Shown here in pieces: positions 9,382-18,202 of a stretch of DNA of 46,313 nt. The DNA comes from an uncultured Alphaproteobacteria bacterium. GTDB lineage: Bacteria > Pseudomonadota > Alphaproteobacteria > RF32 > CAG-239. A program made the position numbers and the translations under genes. The stretch's first letter is position 1, and each line of letters starts with the position of its first letter. Location: assembly GCA_944393175.1 (NCBI GenBank), contig CALXZH010000018.1, positions 1 to 46,313 on the forward strand. Direction: 5' to 3'. The notes below the pieces were generated by a model, which was given only the letters and a program-made list of their open reading frames with translations, was not told where the DNA came from and searched no databases.

Positions 9382-11169
9382 TTAAGCCGCTTTTTTTGAC
9401 TTAAATTGTGCATTATACAAAGATTTGTAAGCCCCGTTTTCAATACTGAGCAACTCTTCGTGAGTACCCTTTTCAACGATTTCACCATCGTTAACCACAA
9501 CGATTGTATCTGCATTTTGCACGGTAGACAATCTGTGAGCAATCACAAACACTGTTCTGTCTTTCATCAAATTATCAATTGCTTTTTGCACCACGGCTTC
9601 AGCTTTGTTGTCCAAGGCTGATGTTGCTTCATCCAAAATCACAATCGGAGCATTTTTAATAAAGGCTCTGGCAATAGCCAAACGCTGTCTTTGTCCTCCG
9701 GATAATAAAGAGCCTCTTTCACCGATGACGGTATCCAGCCCATCATCAAGTTCGTCAATAAATTCATCCAAACAAGCCATTTTAACGGCTTTTTTGATTT
9801 CCTCATCAGTAGCATCTTCTTTTCCGAGCAGAATATTGTCGCGTATTGTTCCTGCAAACAAGAAATTATCTTGGAAAACAACGGCAATGTTGTTGCGCAA
9901 ACTTTCCAAAGTAAAATCTCTGATGTCGGTTCCGTCAATAGAAATAGAACCCTCGTTAACGTCATAAAATCTGGGAATAAGATTAACGATAGTTGTTTTT
10001 CCGCCGCCGGAATTTCCGACCAAAGCAATGGTAGAACCGGCCTTAACATTAAGATTAATATTCTTTAGGACAGGCACGCCTTTTTTATATTCAAAATTCA
10101 CATGGCTAAATTGAATATTGCTTTTGATTTCGGTTAAATCTTTAGCATCAGGCTTATTGGCAATTGTTGGTTCAAGTTCTAAAATTTCGACCACGCGTTC
10201 GATTGCCAAAAAAGAAACCTGCATTGCATTATAATTTTTTCCGATACTCTTAACCGGAGTATAAAGCAAAATGAGAGCGGTGATGAAAGATACGAAGTTA
10301 CCGCTGGTAATGGTACCGTTAACGATTAAATAGCTGCCGTAGCCGATAACCGCGCCGATACCGATAGATACGATAACGTGAAGGGCAGGCGTCATCCACG
10401 CGGTTTTTTGCACCATTTTAATGGTAAGCTTAAATAAGTTGCGCAAAGAATCTTCAAAAGTATGATACATTTTCCCTTGCAGGTTATAAGAAGCGATTGT
10501 CTTATTGCCGGAATAAGTTTCTGTATAATTGGAGATAATTTTAGCGCCTTCGACCACACTTCCCATAACAACGCGCTTAATTCTGCGTCTGACCGAAGCC
10601 AAGGGCATAAGGGCGCAGCCTAAAATCAAAACGGCAATAATTGCCAATTGCCAAGAATTATAAATTAAGACGCAAATCAGCGACACCGAAGAGAAAAATC
10701 TGGAAACAAAGACTTTAAGGTTTTCTAACAATCCGTTGCAGGCAATATCACAATCAGAGCTAAAGCGTTGTACAATAAAACCTGAATCATGCTGGTCAAA
10801 ATAAGATGTTTGTAAGTGCAAAAGTTTTTTATACAAAGCTTTTTTCAAATCCTGATTAATTTTAGTTCCCACCCAGGTATTAAGATAAGTTGCTGCATAG
10901 TTCAAAAATCCTTGAACGGAAGTAAAAGCCACAATCAAAATCGGAATATAAGCCGGAGAAGAACTTGATTTATCAACCAACACAATATCCATATAAGGCT
11001 TGAGGGCCAGAGCAACAACCGAGTCCAACGCCCCGATAGGAATACAAATCAAAATAGCCAATATGGCGCGAAACATATAAGGTTTCACGAAAGGCCACAT
11101 TTTTTTGTAATGTTCGGTAAATTCAAGTTTTTTAGGTTCTTCATCGATTTTGATTTTATCTTCAATCAT
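9382..11169 (-). CDS. ABC exporter, fused permease and ATPase (MsbA/lipid-exporter-like)
   Basis: This half-transporter of 595 residues has an N-terminal six-helix membrane domain (roughly 25-320) and a C-terminal ATPase. Walker A is VGNSGGGKTT, the Q-loop lies in VFQDNFLF, the signature is LSGGQRQRL, Walker B is IVILDEATSALD, and the switch histidine is in IAHRLST. Overall it resembles MsbA-type exporters of lipid A or other hydrophobic molecules; the substrate is inferred only. I start it at the third in-frame ATG codon (11169), because AAGGA lies six bases upstream of that codon but directly abuts the first one. It is followed by a bidirectional terminator. Confidence 0.93.
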   Translation of the reverse strand: MIEDKIKIDEEPKKLEFTEHYKKMWPFVKPYMFRAILAILICIPIGALDSVVALALKPYMDIVLVDKSSSSPAYIPILIVAFTSVQGFLNYAATYLNTWVGTKINQDLKKALYKKLLHLQTSYFDQHDSGFIVQRFSSDCDIACNGLLENLKVFVSRFFSSVSLICVLIYNSWQLAIIAVLILGCALMPLASVRRRIKRVVMGSVVEGAKIISNYTETYSGNKTIASYNLQGKMYHTFEDSLRNLFKLTIKMVQKTAWMTPALHVIVSIGIGAVIGYGSYLIVNGTITSGNFVSFITALILLYTPVKSIGKNYNAMQVSFLAIERVVEILELEPTIANKPDAKDLTEIKSNIQFSHVNFEYKKGVPVLKNINLNVKAGSTIALVGNSGGGKTTIVNLIPRFYDVNEGSISIDGTDIRDFTLESLRNNIAVVFQDNFLFAGTIRDNILLGKEDATDEEIKKAVKMACLDEFIDELDDGLDTVIGERGSLLSGGQRQRLAIARAFIKNAPIVILDEATSALDNKAEAVVQKAIDNLMKDRTVFVIAHRLSTVQNADTIVVVNDGEIVEKGTHEELLSIENGAYKSLYNAQFKSKKAA

Positions 11170-11227
11170 AGTCATTCCTTAACAAACAAAGATAAGACAT
11201 AATAAAAAAGTTTTGAAATTAAGCAAG

Positions 11228-11671
11228 TTATATCTTAAGGATACCCAAAGAATATAGCACGGCAACCACAAACCCTACTTGCATAATAAGCACAAAAGCA
11301 AATTCGTTTTGGTAACTTTTCTTTTTATTTTTATGGTGCAAAATTTTTTGCGCCAGCAAAGCCCCGCTCCAACCGCCGAGCATTTCAAGCATATGCAGAT
11401 TCCTTTCGGGGATTCTCCATTCACCTCTTACTGCCGCACGTTTATCCACCCAATAAGCAAGATAAGTCACGGGGTTGATAACAATGAATTGATACACCAC
11501 GAACAAAAGCAAAGTCTTAGGGACAAAAGGCGTAACCTTGAAGTAGTGTGTCTCAATAAAATAAGCCCCAAGGATAACGATTGCACAATGAAGCAAATAA
11601 AAACTGTTTTTTTGCAAAGGGCGCAAAAACAATAAAAGTCCGATTAAAATAACGCTTGCGGTAATAACCAT
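11228..11671 (-). CDS. DUF1294 small membrane protein
   Basis: This 147-residue protein has four predicted membrane segments. Between the second and third lies the stretch YWVDKRAAVRGEWRIPERNLHMLEMLGGW, and further on LLAQKILHHKNKKKSYQNEF. These match the conserved core of DUF1294 (D-K-x-A ... RIPE ... GG ... HK..K..F). Function unknown; in many bacteria this domain is fused to cold-shock domains, but not here. It is separated from the ABC exporter by 58 bases on the same strand. Confidence 0.8.
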   Translation of the reverse strand: MVITASVILIGLLLFLRPLQKNSFYLLHCAIVILGAYFIETHYFKVTPFVPKTLLLFVVYQFIVINPVTYLAYWVDKRAAVRGEWRIPERNLHMLEMLGGWSGALLAQKILHHKNKKKSYQNEFAFVLIMQVGFVVAVLYSLGILKI

Positions 11672-11824
11672 AATTTTTCTCTAAAACAAACAATCCAACC
11701 AGCATCATACAAAAATAATAAAAAAAAGCAACTAAATGAAATAGTGAATAACTGAAAAAAGATAATGAGATTTAAAAAAATACTTATATATTAAGTTAAT
11801 AAAAGGTAAAGAAGAGGACGAAAA

Positions 11825-12343
11825 ATGAAAAAAATTCTGACGGCATCGGCATATATTCTTTTGGCGGCCTGCACGGTAGTCAGCCATCAAGCAATGGAAG
11901 ACAATGAGCAATATGTGGTTGATACGCCTTATGTAGAAAACCAAACGCTTACCGAAAATACGGCAACAGAGGCCTATGCGATAGTAGCCGCCCGAACCGT
12001 CAATAAAATGTTGGATGAAACTTCCGAATATTATGATAAATCACCTCGTCCGCACCTATATGTAATGCCGCCCGAAAAGCAAGATGAAAACACGCAGGAC
12101 GGAATATATCAGGCCAGATTTGAAACCATCAATATCATCGAAGGTTCAAAGACTTATGTTCTGGTTAATAATTTAAATGATGCCGAATATTACCTTAAAA
12201 TATCAGCCAAAAACATATCTCTGCAAAACCAAACGCCCGCCATTTCTTATCACTTGGCACTATATTCAGCAGACAACGTGCAGTTAAGAGAATGGACGCA
12301 AGTAATCAAACAAGTTCAAAATGACGACAAAAGCTGGTGGTAG
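11825..12343 (+). CDS. Outer-membrane-type lipoprotein, unrecognised
   Basis: The signal peptide MKKILTASAYILLAAC has a good lipobox ending at C16, so the mature 157-residue protein is probably lipid-anchored. The domain starts with a helix (AIVAARTVNKMLDE) and continues in alternating strands up to EWTQVIKQVQNDDKSWW. This outline reminds me of small LpoB/CsgG-like lipoproteins, but the similarity is weak. RBS GAAGAGGAC lies before ATG. The next gene starts inside its last codons, so the two are translationally coupled and probably work together at the envelope. Confidence 0.7.
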   Translation: MKKILTASAYILLAACTVVSHQAMEDNEQYVVDTPYVENQTLTENTATEAYAIVAARTVNKMLDETSEYYDKSPRPHLYVMPPEKQDENTQDGIYQARFETINIIEGSKTYVLVNNLNDAEYYLKISAKNISLQNQTPAISYHLALYSADNVQLREWTQVIKQVQNDDKSWW

Positions 12344-13482
12344 GTTTGAAATTTTATTACCTCGTAGGAATATTGAGTGCGGTAGCACTTTCGGCGCAGG
12401 CTGCGGAGGCTGAAGATGTATTGTTGGATAAAGCATCTTTAGACAGCGATGTCATCTCTGTTTATGGCAAAGACTGTGAAAAAATTAAATCCGGAGAGGC
12501 GCGTTCCACGGTTAGAGTTCGCGTCACGGACAAAGCAAGCTATTTAGCCGTTAGCTCTTTACCGGATTTAAAGAATGCCCATATTGAGTTAAACGACCAT
12601 GATTTTAATGTGATGGTCTATAATTTGGTCGATAACAGTATTGAAGATATGGCCATTCGCACCACCAAGCAAACCCCCGAAGAAATTTGCGTGGAAGTTA
12701 CCGGCTATATTTCAGGCAAAAACATTTTTGCCGCTATAGATGAGGCGCTTAACCGTCAAAAAACAGCCTCCGAAGAAAATATTGCCGAAGAAAATGAAGA
12801 AGATACAGCAGCAGACATAGCGCCGCAACCTCCAACAGAAGAAAATCAATCTCAATCAGATAATATGCAAACAAAACCACTTTCTTCTGAAGATGCGGTT
12901 ATTGCTCAGCCAACGGTTTATGCTCCTGAAATAGAAGATATTCCAAATTCACCGGCTACAACTTCCGCCCCAAAAGAAAAAGCACCTTCCGAAGATGATT
13001 ATTTAGAAGCCAAAGCCTCAAGTAAGGGATTAATTTATATTTCTCCGACTGAATTTTTTAATCAAACGACTTCGTCCAAATATTCCGAAATTCTAAGAGA
13101 AATGTTTGTAAAGAGTGATTATTTTTATATTACGGATAAGAAAGAATTAGCTGATTTTGTGATTACGCCCAAGGTTTTGCGTGCCAAGGTAGATCCGATA
13201 AACAGTGAGACCAACCGCTTGCAAATGGTCATAGCTGTTGAGTGTTTCAATCCGGATACGCAAGAAACCGAAACCGAACACCAAAACCGCTTTGTTTTGT
13301 TCAACTCCTCAGAAAACGAACAACAAGTTGCCGCTAAATTAATGAAGCAGCTTTTTGAAAAGGCATCAGACAAAATTATTACGGAGCTAGAAATCAAACA
13401 GCGCAAAAAAAATAATGATGCGGGATTACCCTCGGTAATTACACCTGTTTCGAGCTCTCCAACAAAGATGGGTGCTCTTTAA
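12337..13482 (+). CDS. Secreted/periplasmic partner of the upstream lipoprotein
   Basis: An N-terminal signal peptide (KFYYLVGILSAVALSAQAAEA) is followed by a domain of about 120 residues and an acidic, Pro/Glu/Ser-rich linker (about 145-225). The C-terminal alpha/beta domain (about 225-355) contains YFYITDKKELADFVITPKV-type strands, reminiscent of LpoB/CsgG-like folds. The start is uncertain: GTG 12337 overlaps the upstream stop by seven bases, and TTG 12346 is the alternative; neither has a clear RBS, which suggests coupling. The 3' end overlaps the convergent gene at 13439-14254 by 44 bases. Function unknown. Confidence 0.65.
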   Translation: MVGLKFYYLVGILSAVALSAQAAEAEDVLLDKASLDSDVISVYGKDCEKIKSGEARSTVRVRVTDKASYLAVSSLPDLKNAHIELNDHDFNVMVYNLVDNSIEDMAIRTTKQTPEEICVEVTGYISGKNIFAAIDEALNRQKTASEENIAEENEEDTAADIAPQPPTEENQSQSDNMQTKPLSSEDAVIAQPTVYAPEIEDIPNSPATTSAPKEKAPSEDDYLEAKASSKGLIYISPTEFFNQTTSSKYSEILREMFVKSDYFYITDKKELADFVITPKVLRAKVDPINSETNRLQMVIAVECFNPDTQETETEHQNRFVLFNSSENEQQVAAKLMKQLFEKASDKIITELEIKQRKKNNDAGLPSVITPVSSSPTKMGAL

Positions 13483-14254
13483 TTCCTCGAACAACGTAGC
13501 TTAAGTTATTAAATCTGGGCAAAGACTTAGCGGCGCAATAAGCCGTAATTTGCATTTCTAACTTATTTTGCAAGACAGCTTTGTCACCGGCTTCATCTCC
13601 GACATAGATAACAATTTCTAAGTCGGTAAAACCTCTGTCTGTATACAGATTAAAATCATATCCCAAGACCACATCTTTAATCATGGCAAGCAAAGTTTTC
13701 TGCAAAGTTCTGAAATTTTCCGTAGCATTCAGATATTTAAACACATTTACAAAATCTTGCAGAGCTTGTTTTCGGTCAAAATTGGCATCTAAGATGGCAA
13801 TTTTTTCCAAATACTCAATATTTCCGGTGGCAATGGCATATTTAATCAGTTGCGGGAAAAAAATGGTAATAAAACTCTTCAAAGCATCAAATTTTGGCTT
13901 TAATAAAATACCCGCCATATCCGTTAAGCTGAGGTTGATGAGGTTTCCGATAAACAAGGCTTCCATAGCCGGAGACATATCCCCGCCCATATCCCAAATT
14001 TTATAAGCCAAGGCTTTTGCTTTTTGTTGAGCCCCGCGCATAATCTGTTCCTGCATGAGCAAGATTAAGCCGTTAATATCGTTTGGCTGTTCTTTAATCA
14101 AAATATAGAGTTGTTTTTCTAGATTAAGAATTTCATCTTGTTGCGAAAAATCGAGTCTGGCCAACAGTTTATAGATAGTAGGAAAATTTGTAACCGGTAA
14201 TGCTCCGATTTGAGCTCCGGCCACCAAAGTCATATCGTTTTGATTATCGCTCAT
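13439..14254 (-). CDS. Unrecognised helical cytoplasmic protein
   Basis: This 271-residue protein has no signal peptide or membrane segment. It is almost entirely helical with a TPR-like rhythm in the first two thirds (for example QQDEILNLEKQLYILIKEQPNDINGLILLM). The last third contains a more sheet-like segment (FTDLEIVIYVGDEAGDKAV). I recognise no family. GGAGAT lies seven bases before ATG. The gene runs in the same direction as dtd and its 3' end overlaps the convergent secreted-protein gene by 44 bases. Confidence 0.65.
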   Translation of the reverse strand: MSDNQNDMTLVAGAQIGALPVTNFPTIYKLLARLDFSQQDEILNLEKQLYILIKEQPNDINGLILLMQEQIMRGAQQKAKALAYKIWDMGGDMSPAMEALFIGNLINLSLTDMAGILLKPKFDALKSFITIFFPQLIKYAIATGNIEYLEKIAILDANFDRKQALQDFVNVFKYLNATENFRTLQKTLLAMIKDVVLGYDFNLYTDRGFTDLEIVIYVGDEAGDKAVLQNKLEMQITAYCAAKSLPRFNNLSYVVRGIKEHPSLLESSKQV

Positions 14255-14304
14255 GACAACATCTCCGCACAGTGTTCTTAAAATTGATTATAACAAAAAA
14301 CGCA

Positions 14305-14754
14305 CTAAGACACCACACTATTTTCCAAAATAAAAGTACACGGTCCGTCATTTACCAAAGAAACCTGCATATCTTCCTGAAAGATACCTGTCTCAACTTT
14401 AAGTCCGACCTCTTTCAGCTGTTGAATAAAATATTCATACAAAGGTTTGGCAATTTCGGGCTTGGCAGCGGTTTCAAATCCTGGGCGATTTCCTCTTGAA
14501 GTATCTCCGGCTAACGTAAATTGAGAGATGGCTAAAATTTCGCCGCCGGTATCTTGAATGGATAAATTCATTTTACCTTGTTCGTCTTCAAAGATTCTTA
14601 AATTAGCCACTTTTTTTGCTAAATAATTTGCTTGTTGTTGGGTATCGCCTTTTTCCACACCGATAAACAGCAAAAAACCTTTGCCGATTTTTCCGACGAT
14701 ATGTTTATTTACTTCGACCGTAGCCGAGGTTACTCTTTGCACCAGAACTTTCAT
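14305..14754 (-). CDS. dtd: D-aminoacyl-tRNA deacylase
   Basis: This enzyme hydrolyses D-aminoacyl-tRNAs (and glycyl-tRNA-Ala) so that misloaded tRNAs do not reach the ribosome. The family signatures are SQFTLAGDTSRGNRP near residues 78-92 and the cross-subunit Gly-cisPro motif in NDGPCTF near 137-143. The length of 149 residues is typical. The start MKVLVQRV at 14754 is the family start and has GGATG six bases upstream; the longer frame to 14778 is not needed. It precedes the unknown helical gene on the same strand, 50 bases apart. Confidence 0.95.
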   Translation of the reverse strand: MKVLVQRVTSATVEVNKHIVGKIGKGFLLFIGVEKGDTQQQANYLAKKVANLRIFEDEQGKMNLSIQDTGGEILAISQFTLAGDTSRGNRPGFETAAKPEIAKPLYEYFIQQLKEVGLKVETGIFQEDMQVSLVNDGPCTFILENSVVS

Positions 14755-14904
14755 TTTTTTACATCCGATTGTTATCAAACACCAACAACATACTACAATA
14801 ATCTTTAAGATAAATTAACAATCACATGATTAATACATTTTCTGCCTGAGATAAAAAGGTGAGTTAAGGGAGTTTTCTTCTGTGTGATTCTTTATAGCAT
14901 TGGG

Positions 14905-14933
14905 TTGATTTTTCAAACTGAAACGCTTAAATT
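14905..14933 (+). promoter_or_regulatory. Candidate promoter of the bat operon
   Basis: TTGATT (14905-14910), a 17-base spacer and TAAATT (14928-14933), followed by the RBS AAAGGAAG and the ATG of the first bat gene at 14961. The same -10 sequence with the same spacer occurs upstream of ileS and of the 34477 gene. Confidence 0.55.
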
Positions 14934-14960
14934 TATAAAAGCAAAGAAAGGAAGAACAAA

Positions 14961-15422
14961 ATGCCTGCGATGCAAGATAATTTACCCGAATTAAGAGATA
15001 TACATTTGCCTGAAGGCGTATCAATATTTCCGTTAGCTTATGGCTGGTGGGTCGTTTTGCTTGGAATAATCGGAGTATTTCTTCTTATCAAGGCAATTTT
15101 GTATATGCGCCGCAAGAGTAAAAAACGCTATGCCCTCAAATTAATTGAAGCCGTATCTGAAAACAATCCCGTCTTGGCGGCCAAACAATCTTCCGAGATT
15201 TTGCGCCGAATTTGCGTTTTGAAATATCCCAAAGCGGCGACGCTTTACGGACAAGCCTGGCTTGACTTTTTGCACCTTCATTGCCGCCAAAAATTAAACG
15301 AGGCAGAAGCAGGCTTATTGTTAAATGCCCCATATATGAGCCTTGATGCCAAAGGTTACGGCGCACAAGAGATAAAGGCCATAAAACAATTTTGCATTTC
15401 GTGGATAGGAGAAAATCTATGA
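14961..15422 (+). CDS. DUF4381 protein, first gene of the Bat operon
   Basis: This 153-residue protein has one membrane helix (about 27-48) near the N-terminus and a cytoplasmic helical domain. LPELRDIHLPEGVSIFPLAYGWW is the typical DUF4381 opening (residues 8-30). Such proteins are encoded with the MoxR/Bat vWA proteins in envelope-stress and aerotolerance loci. RBS AAAGGAAG lies six bases before ATG. Its stop overlaps the batA start (ATGA). No moxR ATPase or DUF58 gene lies upstream: the neighbour is the divergently oriented dtd. Confidence 0.85.
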   Translation: MPAMQDNLPELRDIHLPEGVSIFPLAYGWWVVLLGIIGVFLLIKAILYMRRKSKKRYALKLIEAVSENNPVLAAKQSSEILRRICVLKYPKAATLYGQAWLDFLHLHCRQKLNEAEAGLLLNAPYMSLDAKGYGAQEIKAIKQFCISWIGENL

Positions 15423-16423
15423 TACATATTGCCTATCCCATAATGTTCTTATTGCTTTTGTTACCTTTTGCGGTACGTTATTTTTTGCCGACATTAAAAG
15501 GAATGCACGGCGATGCGTTGCACGTTCCGTTTTTGAAAGATTTAGCCAATATTAATTTGAAATCGGGAAGTGTTTGGGGACAGGTGAATGTAAATGATAC
15601 ATCAAAACTCTCGTTTCATTTTTGGGAATTATTTGTAGTCTTTTTTCTGTTGGTTTTAGCCTTGTCGCGTCCGCAATGGGTAGGAGAGCCGATTCGCATT
15701 CACAGTCAAAGCCGTGATGTTTTGCTGGTTATGGATATTTCCAATTCTATGGAAGAGCCTGATTTTGTAATTAATCGTCGCGCCGTAAGCCGACTGAATG
15801 CTGTCAAAAAGGTTGCCGGAGAGTTTATTGACCGCAGAGCAAATGACAGAATAGGCTTGATATTGTTCGGCACAAGAGCTTATCTGCAATCTCCGATTAC
15901 TTATGATAAAGCGGCAGTCAAACAAATTTTATATTCGATGCAAGCGGGAATGGCCGGAAATTCAACGGCTATAGGCGATGCTTTGGGACTAGCCCTAAAG
16001 AGCTTGAAAGACAGCAAAAACGCGGAAGATAAAATCATCATACTTTTGACCGACGGTGAGAATAATGATGGTTCCATCACTTTACCCCAAGCGGTAAAAT
16101 TGGCTAAAGATGCCGGTGTAAAAATCTATACCATAGGCGTAGGCGGAGATAGAAGGGATTTTGCCTCGTTTTTTGGACTAAGACTAGGCGGCGAGGTCGA
16201 TGAAGCAGGGCTCAAACAAGTTGCCGATGATACCTCAGGCACTTATTTCCGCGCTCGTGATACGGAATCTCTGCAAAAAGTCTACGAAGCGATAGATGAA
16301 TTAGAACCCACGCAAAATGAAGATAGTTTTGTGCAAGAAACCAAAGAATTTTACTATATTCCGCTGTTGGCAGCCTTAATATTTGGAATGCTTTTGGTTT
16401 GGCAAATCAGAAAGGGAAGATAA
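15419..16423 (+). CDS. batA: BatA-type von Willebrand factor A membrane protein
   Basis: This 334-residue protein has N-terminal membrane helices (about 4-24 and 68-83), a periplasmic or cytoplasmic vWA domain (about 98-290) and a C-terminal helix (about 312-330). The MIDAS metal site is intact: D106-x-S108-x-S110 in VMDISNSM, a threonine in STAIGDAL, and LLTDGENNDG. The real start is ATG 15419, inside the DUF4381 stop (ATGA overlap), with AGGAG upstream. In Bacteroides the Bat proteins affect aerotolerance; elsewhere they form MoxR-associated complexes. Confidence 0.9.
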   Translation: MIHIAYPIMFLLLLLPFAVRYFLPTLKGMHGDALHVPFLKDLANINLKSGSVWGQVNVNDTSKLSFHFWELFVVFFLLVLALSRPQWVGEPIRIHSQSRDVLLVMDISNSMEEPDFVINRRAVSRLNAVKKVAGEFIDRRANDRIGLILFGTRAYLQSPITYDKAAVKQILYSMQAGMAGNSTAIGDALGLALKSLKDSKNAEDKIIILLTDGENNDGSITLPQAVKLAKDAGVKIYTIGVGGDRRDFASFFGLRLGGEVDEAGLKQVADDTSGTYFRARDTESLQKVYEAIDELEPTQNEDSFVQETKEFYYIPLLAALIFGMLLVWQIRKGR

Positions 16424-16426
16424 AAA

Positions 16427-18202
16427 ATGTCAGAATTTATCAATGAATTTCATTTTATACGCCCTTTGATTTTACTATTGCTGATAATTCCGGTATTTTT
16501 TGCGTGGAAGCAGTTTAAGAGTTTATCGAGAGTATCCTCCTGGGCCAATGTCTGCGACAAAAATTTGTTGGATTTTTTGCTGGTAAGAGGTAGCTCGACA
16601 CAACGAAAATTAATTTTGTGGTTAGGAATGCTTGGATTTATCTTAGGCATTATCGCCGCCGCCGGCCCGACATGGAAAAAACAAGAAATTCCGAATATGT
16701 CTCCGGAAAATCCGGTAATGATATTGTTAAATCTTTCTACCGATATGGCGGAAAAGGACTTGACGCCGAGCCGCCTAACGCGTGCCAAATTTGAGATTTC
16801 GGATTTCTTAAAAATGATTCCGGCCACACAGAGCGGATTAATTGTATACAGCGACGAACCGTTTTTAATCAGTCCGCTGACGGAAGACACACGCTTGCTG
16901 AATAACCTTTTACCAAGGTTAGATTTCAGCATTATGCCCTCCAACGGCGACCGCCCCGACCGAGCCATAGATTTGGCCGTGGAGAAATTTAAAAACGCCG
17001 GATACGCCGAAGGCAACATCGTCATTTTCAGCTCTGACATCGGGGAGAGATTGGATTTTGCGCTCAAAGCGGCCGAAAAAGCTAAAGCTGCAGGTTTTAG
17101 GGTTAATGTGGTTACGATGCAAAAAGGAGATTCGGAAAGATTAAAGATGTTGGCTCAAAGCGGCGGTGGAAGATATGTCCGCGCTTCCTCAAATGATGCC
17201 GATATTCAAACTTTGGCAAATTTGATTAATTCTCAGGCTTCCGAGCAGTTAAAACAAAGTGAAAATATGCGCCTTTCTTGGCTAGATTACGGCTATTATT
17301 TAACACTGTTGCCTTTATTGTTTTGTTTGTATTTTTTCCGTCGCGGAATTTTGGTCGTTTCCTTAATGCTTGTTGGGATAGAAACGGCACAAGCCGGATT
17401 TTTTACCAACGCCGACCAAGACGGATTAAAAGCGTTTCAAGCCGGACAATATGAACAAGCCGCCCAAAAATTTAAGGATAATGATTGGAAAGCCTCAAGT
17501 TATTACCGTCAAGGGGATTATAACAAAGCTTTTGAACTGTTTTCGTCTTCGCAAGATACAGAGGCTCTGTATAATCAGGGCAACGCTTTGGCTAAAAGCG
17601 GCAAGTTAGACGAAGCCATTAAAAAATATGAGGAAGTATTAAAAACATCGCCCAATCACGAAGATGCCAAGTTTAATTTAGAGTATCTCAAACAACAAAA
17701 ACAGCAACAACAGCAGTCATCTTCAAAGCAAAATCAGCAAGAAAATCAAGACCGGCAAGACAATCAACAATCATCTTCTCAGCAACAAAATAAGTCGCAA
17801 TCAGAGAATAATGAAGAGCAATCATCTCAAACTTCGCAAGATTCTAAACAAAATGAGGAGAATAAGGAAAAAGAGCAAAATTCATCTCAGCAACAAGATT
17901 CTTCTGAGCAAGAACAATCCTCACAGTCAAAACCACAAGAACAAGAGGATAAATCCACTCCTTCTCAGGCTGTGAGTGAGCAAGAAGATAAAGCCCCGCA
18001 GGAGAAAAAAAATAAAGAGGCTCCCAAAGACAATTCACCCATTCCGCAAGCCTTGCAAGAAGGGGATGAAAATACTAAATATAATGAGGAAGTTCAGGCT
18101 CGCGAGCAACAATATCGGGAAATTCCCGAAGACCCCGGAGGGCTGTTGCGTGCGTTTATTTACCAAGAATATCGTAAAAATCGTTATAATAGAGGTCGCT
18201 GA
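16427..18202 (+). CDS. batB: BatB/BatC fusion: vWA domain plus TPR and Q/S-rich tail
   Basis: The 591 residues run as follows: two membrane helices (about 10-27 and 62-80), a vWA domain (about 95-270), membrane helices (about 285-325), a TPR region (about 330-430, with LDEAIKKYEEVLKTSPNHEDA), and a long Gln/Ser/Glu/Lys low-complexity tail (about 430-560). The vWA metal site is degenerate: the DxSxS motif reads N102-L-S104-T-D106, although FSSDIGE keeps the later Asp. The TPR part corresponds to BatC, usually a separate protein. It starts 3 bases after batA and its stop shares one base with the batD start (TGATG). Confidence 0.88.
   Translation: MSEFINEFHFIRPLILLLLIIPVFFAWKQFKSLSRVSSWANVCDKNLLDFLLVRGSSTQRKLILWLGMLGFILGIIAAAGPTWKKQEIPNMSPENPVMILLNLSTDMAEKDLTPSRLTRAKFEISDFLKMIPATQSGLIVYSDEPFLISPLTEDTRLLNNLLPRLDFSIMPSNGDRPDRAIDLAVEKFKNAGYAEGNIVIFSSDIGERLDFALKAAEKAKAAGFRVNVVTMQKGDSERLKMLAQSGGGRYVRASSNDADIQTLANLINSQASEQLKQSENMRLSWLDYGYYLTLLPLLFCLYFFRRGILVVSLMLVGIETAQAGFFTNADQDGLKAFQAGQYEQAAQKFKDNDWKASSYYRQGDYNKAFELFSSSQDTEALYNQGNALAKSGKLDEAIKKYEEVLKTSPNHEDAKFNLEYLKQQKQQQQQSSSKQNQQENQDRQDNQQSSSQQQNKSQSENNEEQSSQTSQDSKQNEENKEKEQNSSQQQDSSEQEQSSQSKPQEQEDKSTPSQAVSEQEDKAPQEKKNKEAPKDNSPIPQALQEGDENTKYNEEVQAREQQYREIPEDPGGLLRAFIYQEYRKNRYNRGR

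Noticed and set aside
14819..14889. Inverted repeat AATCACA ... TGTGATT in the gap between dtd and the bat operon
   Set aside because: Arms are 7 bases with nearly 60 bases between. This can arise by chance in AT-rich DNA and has no supporting context.
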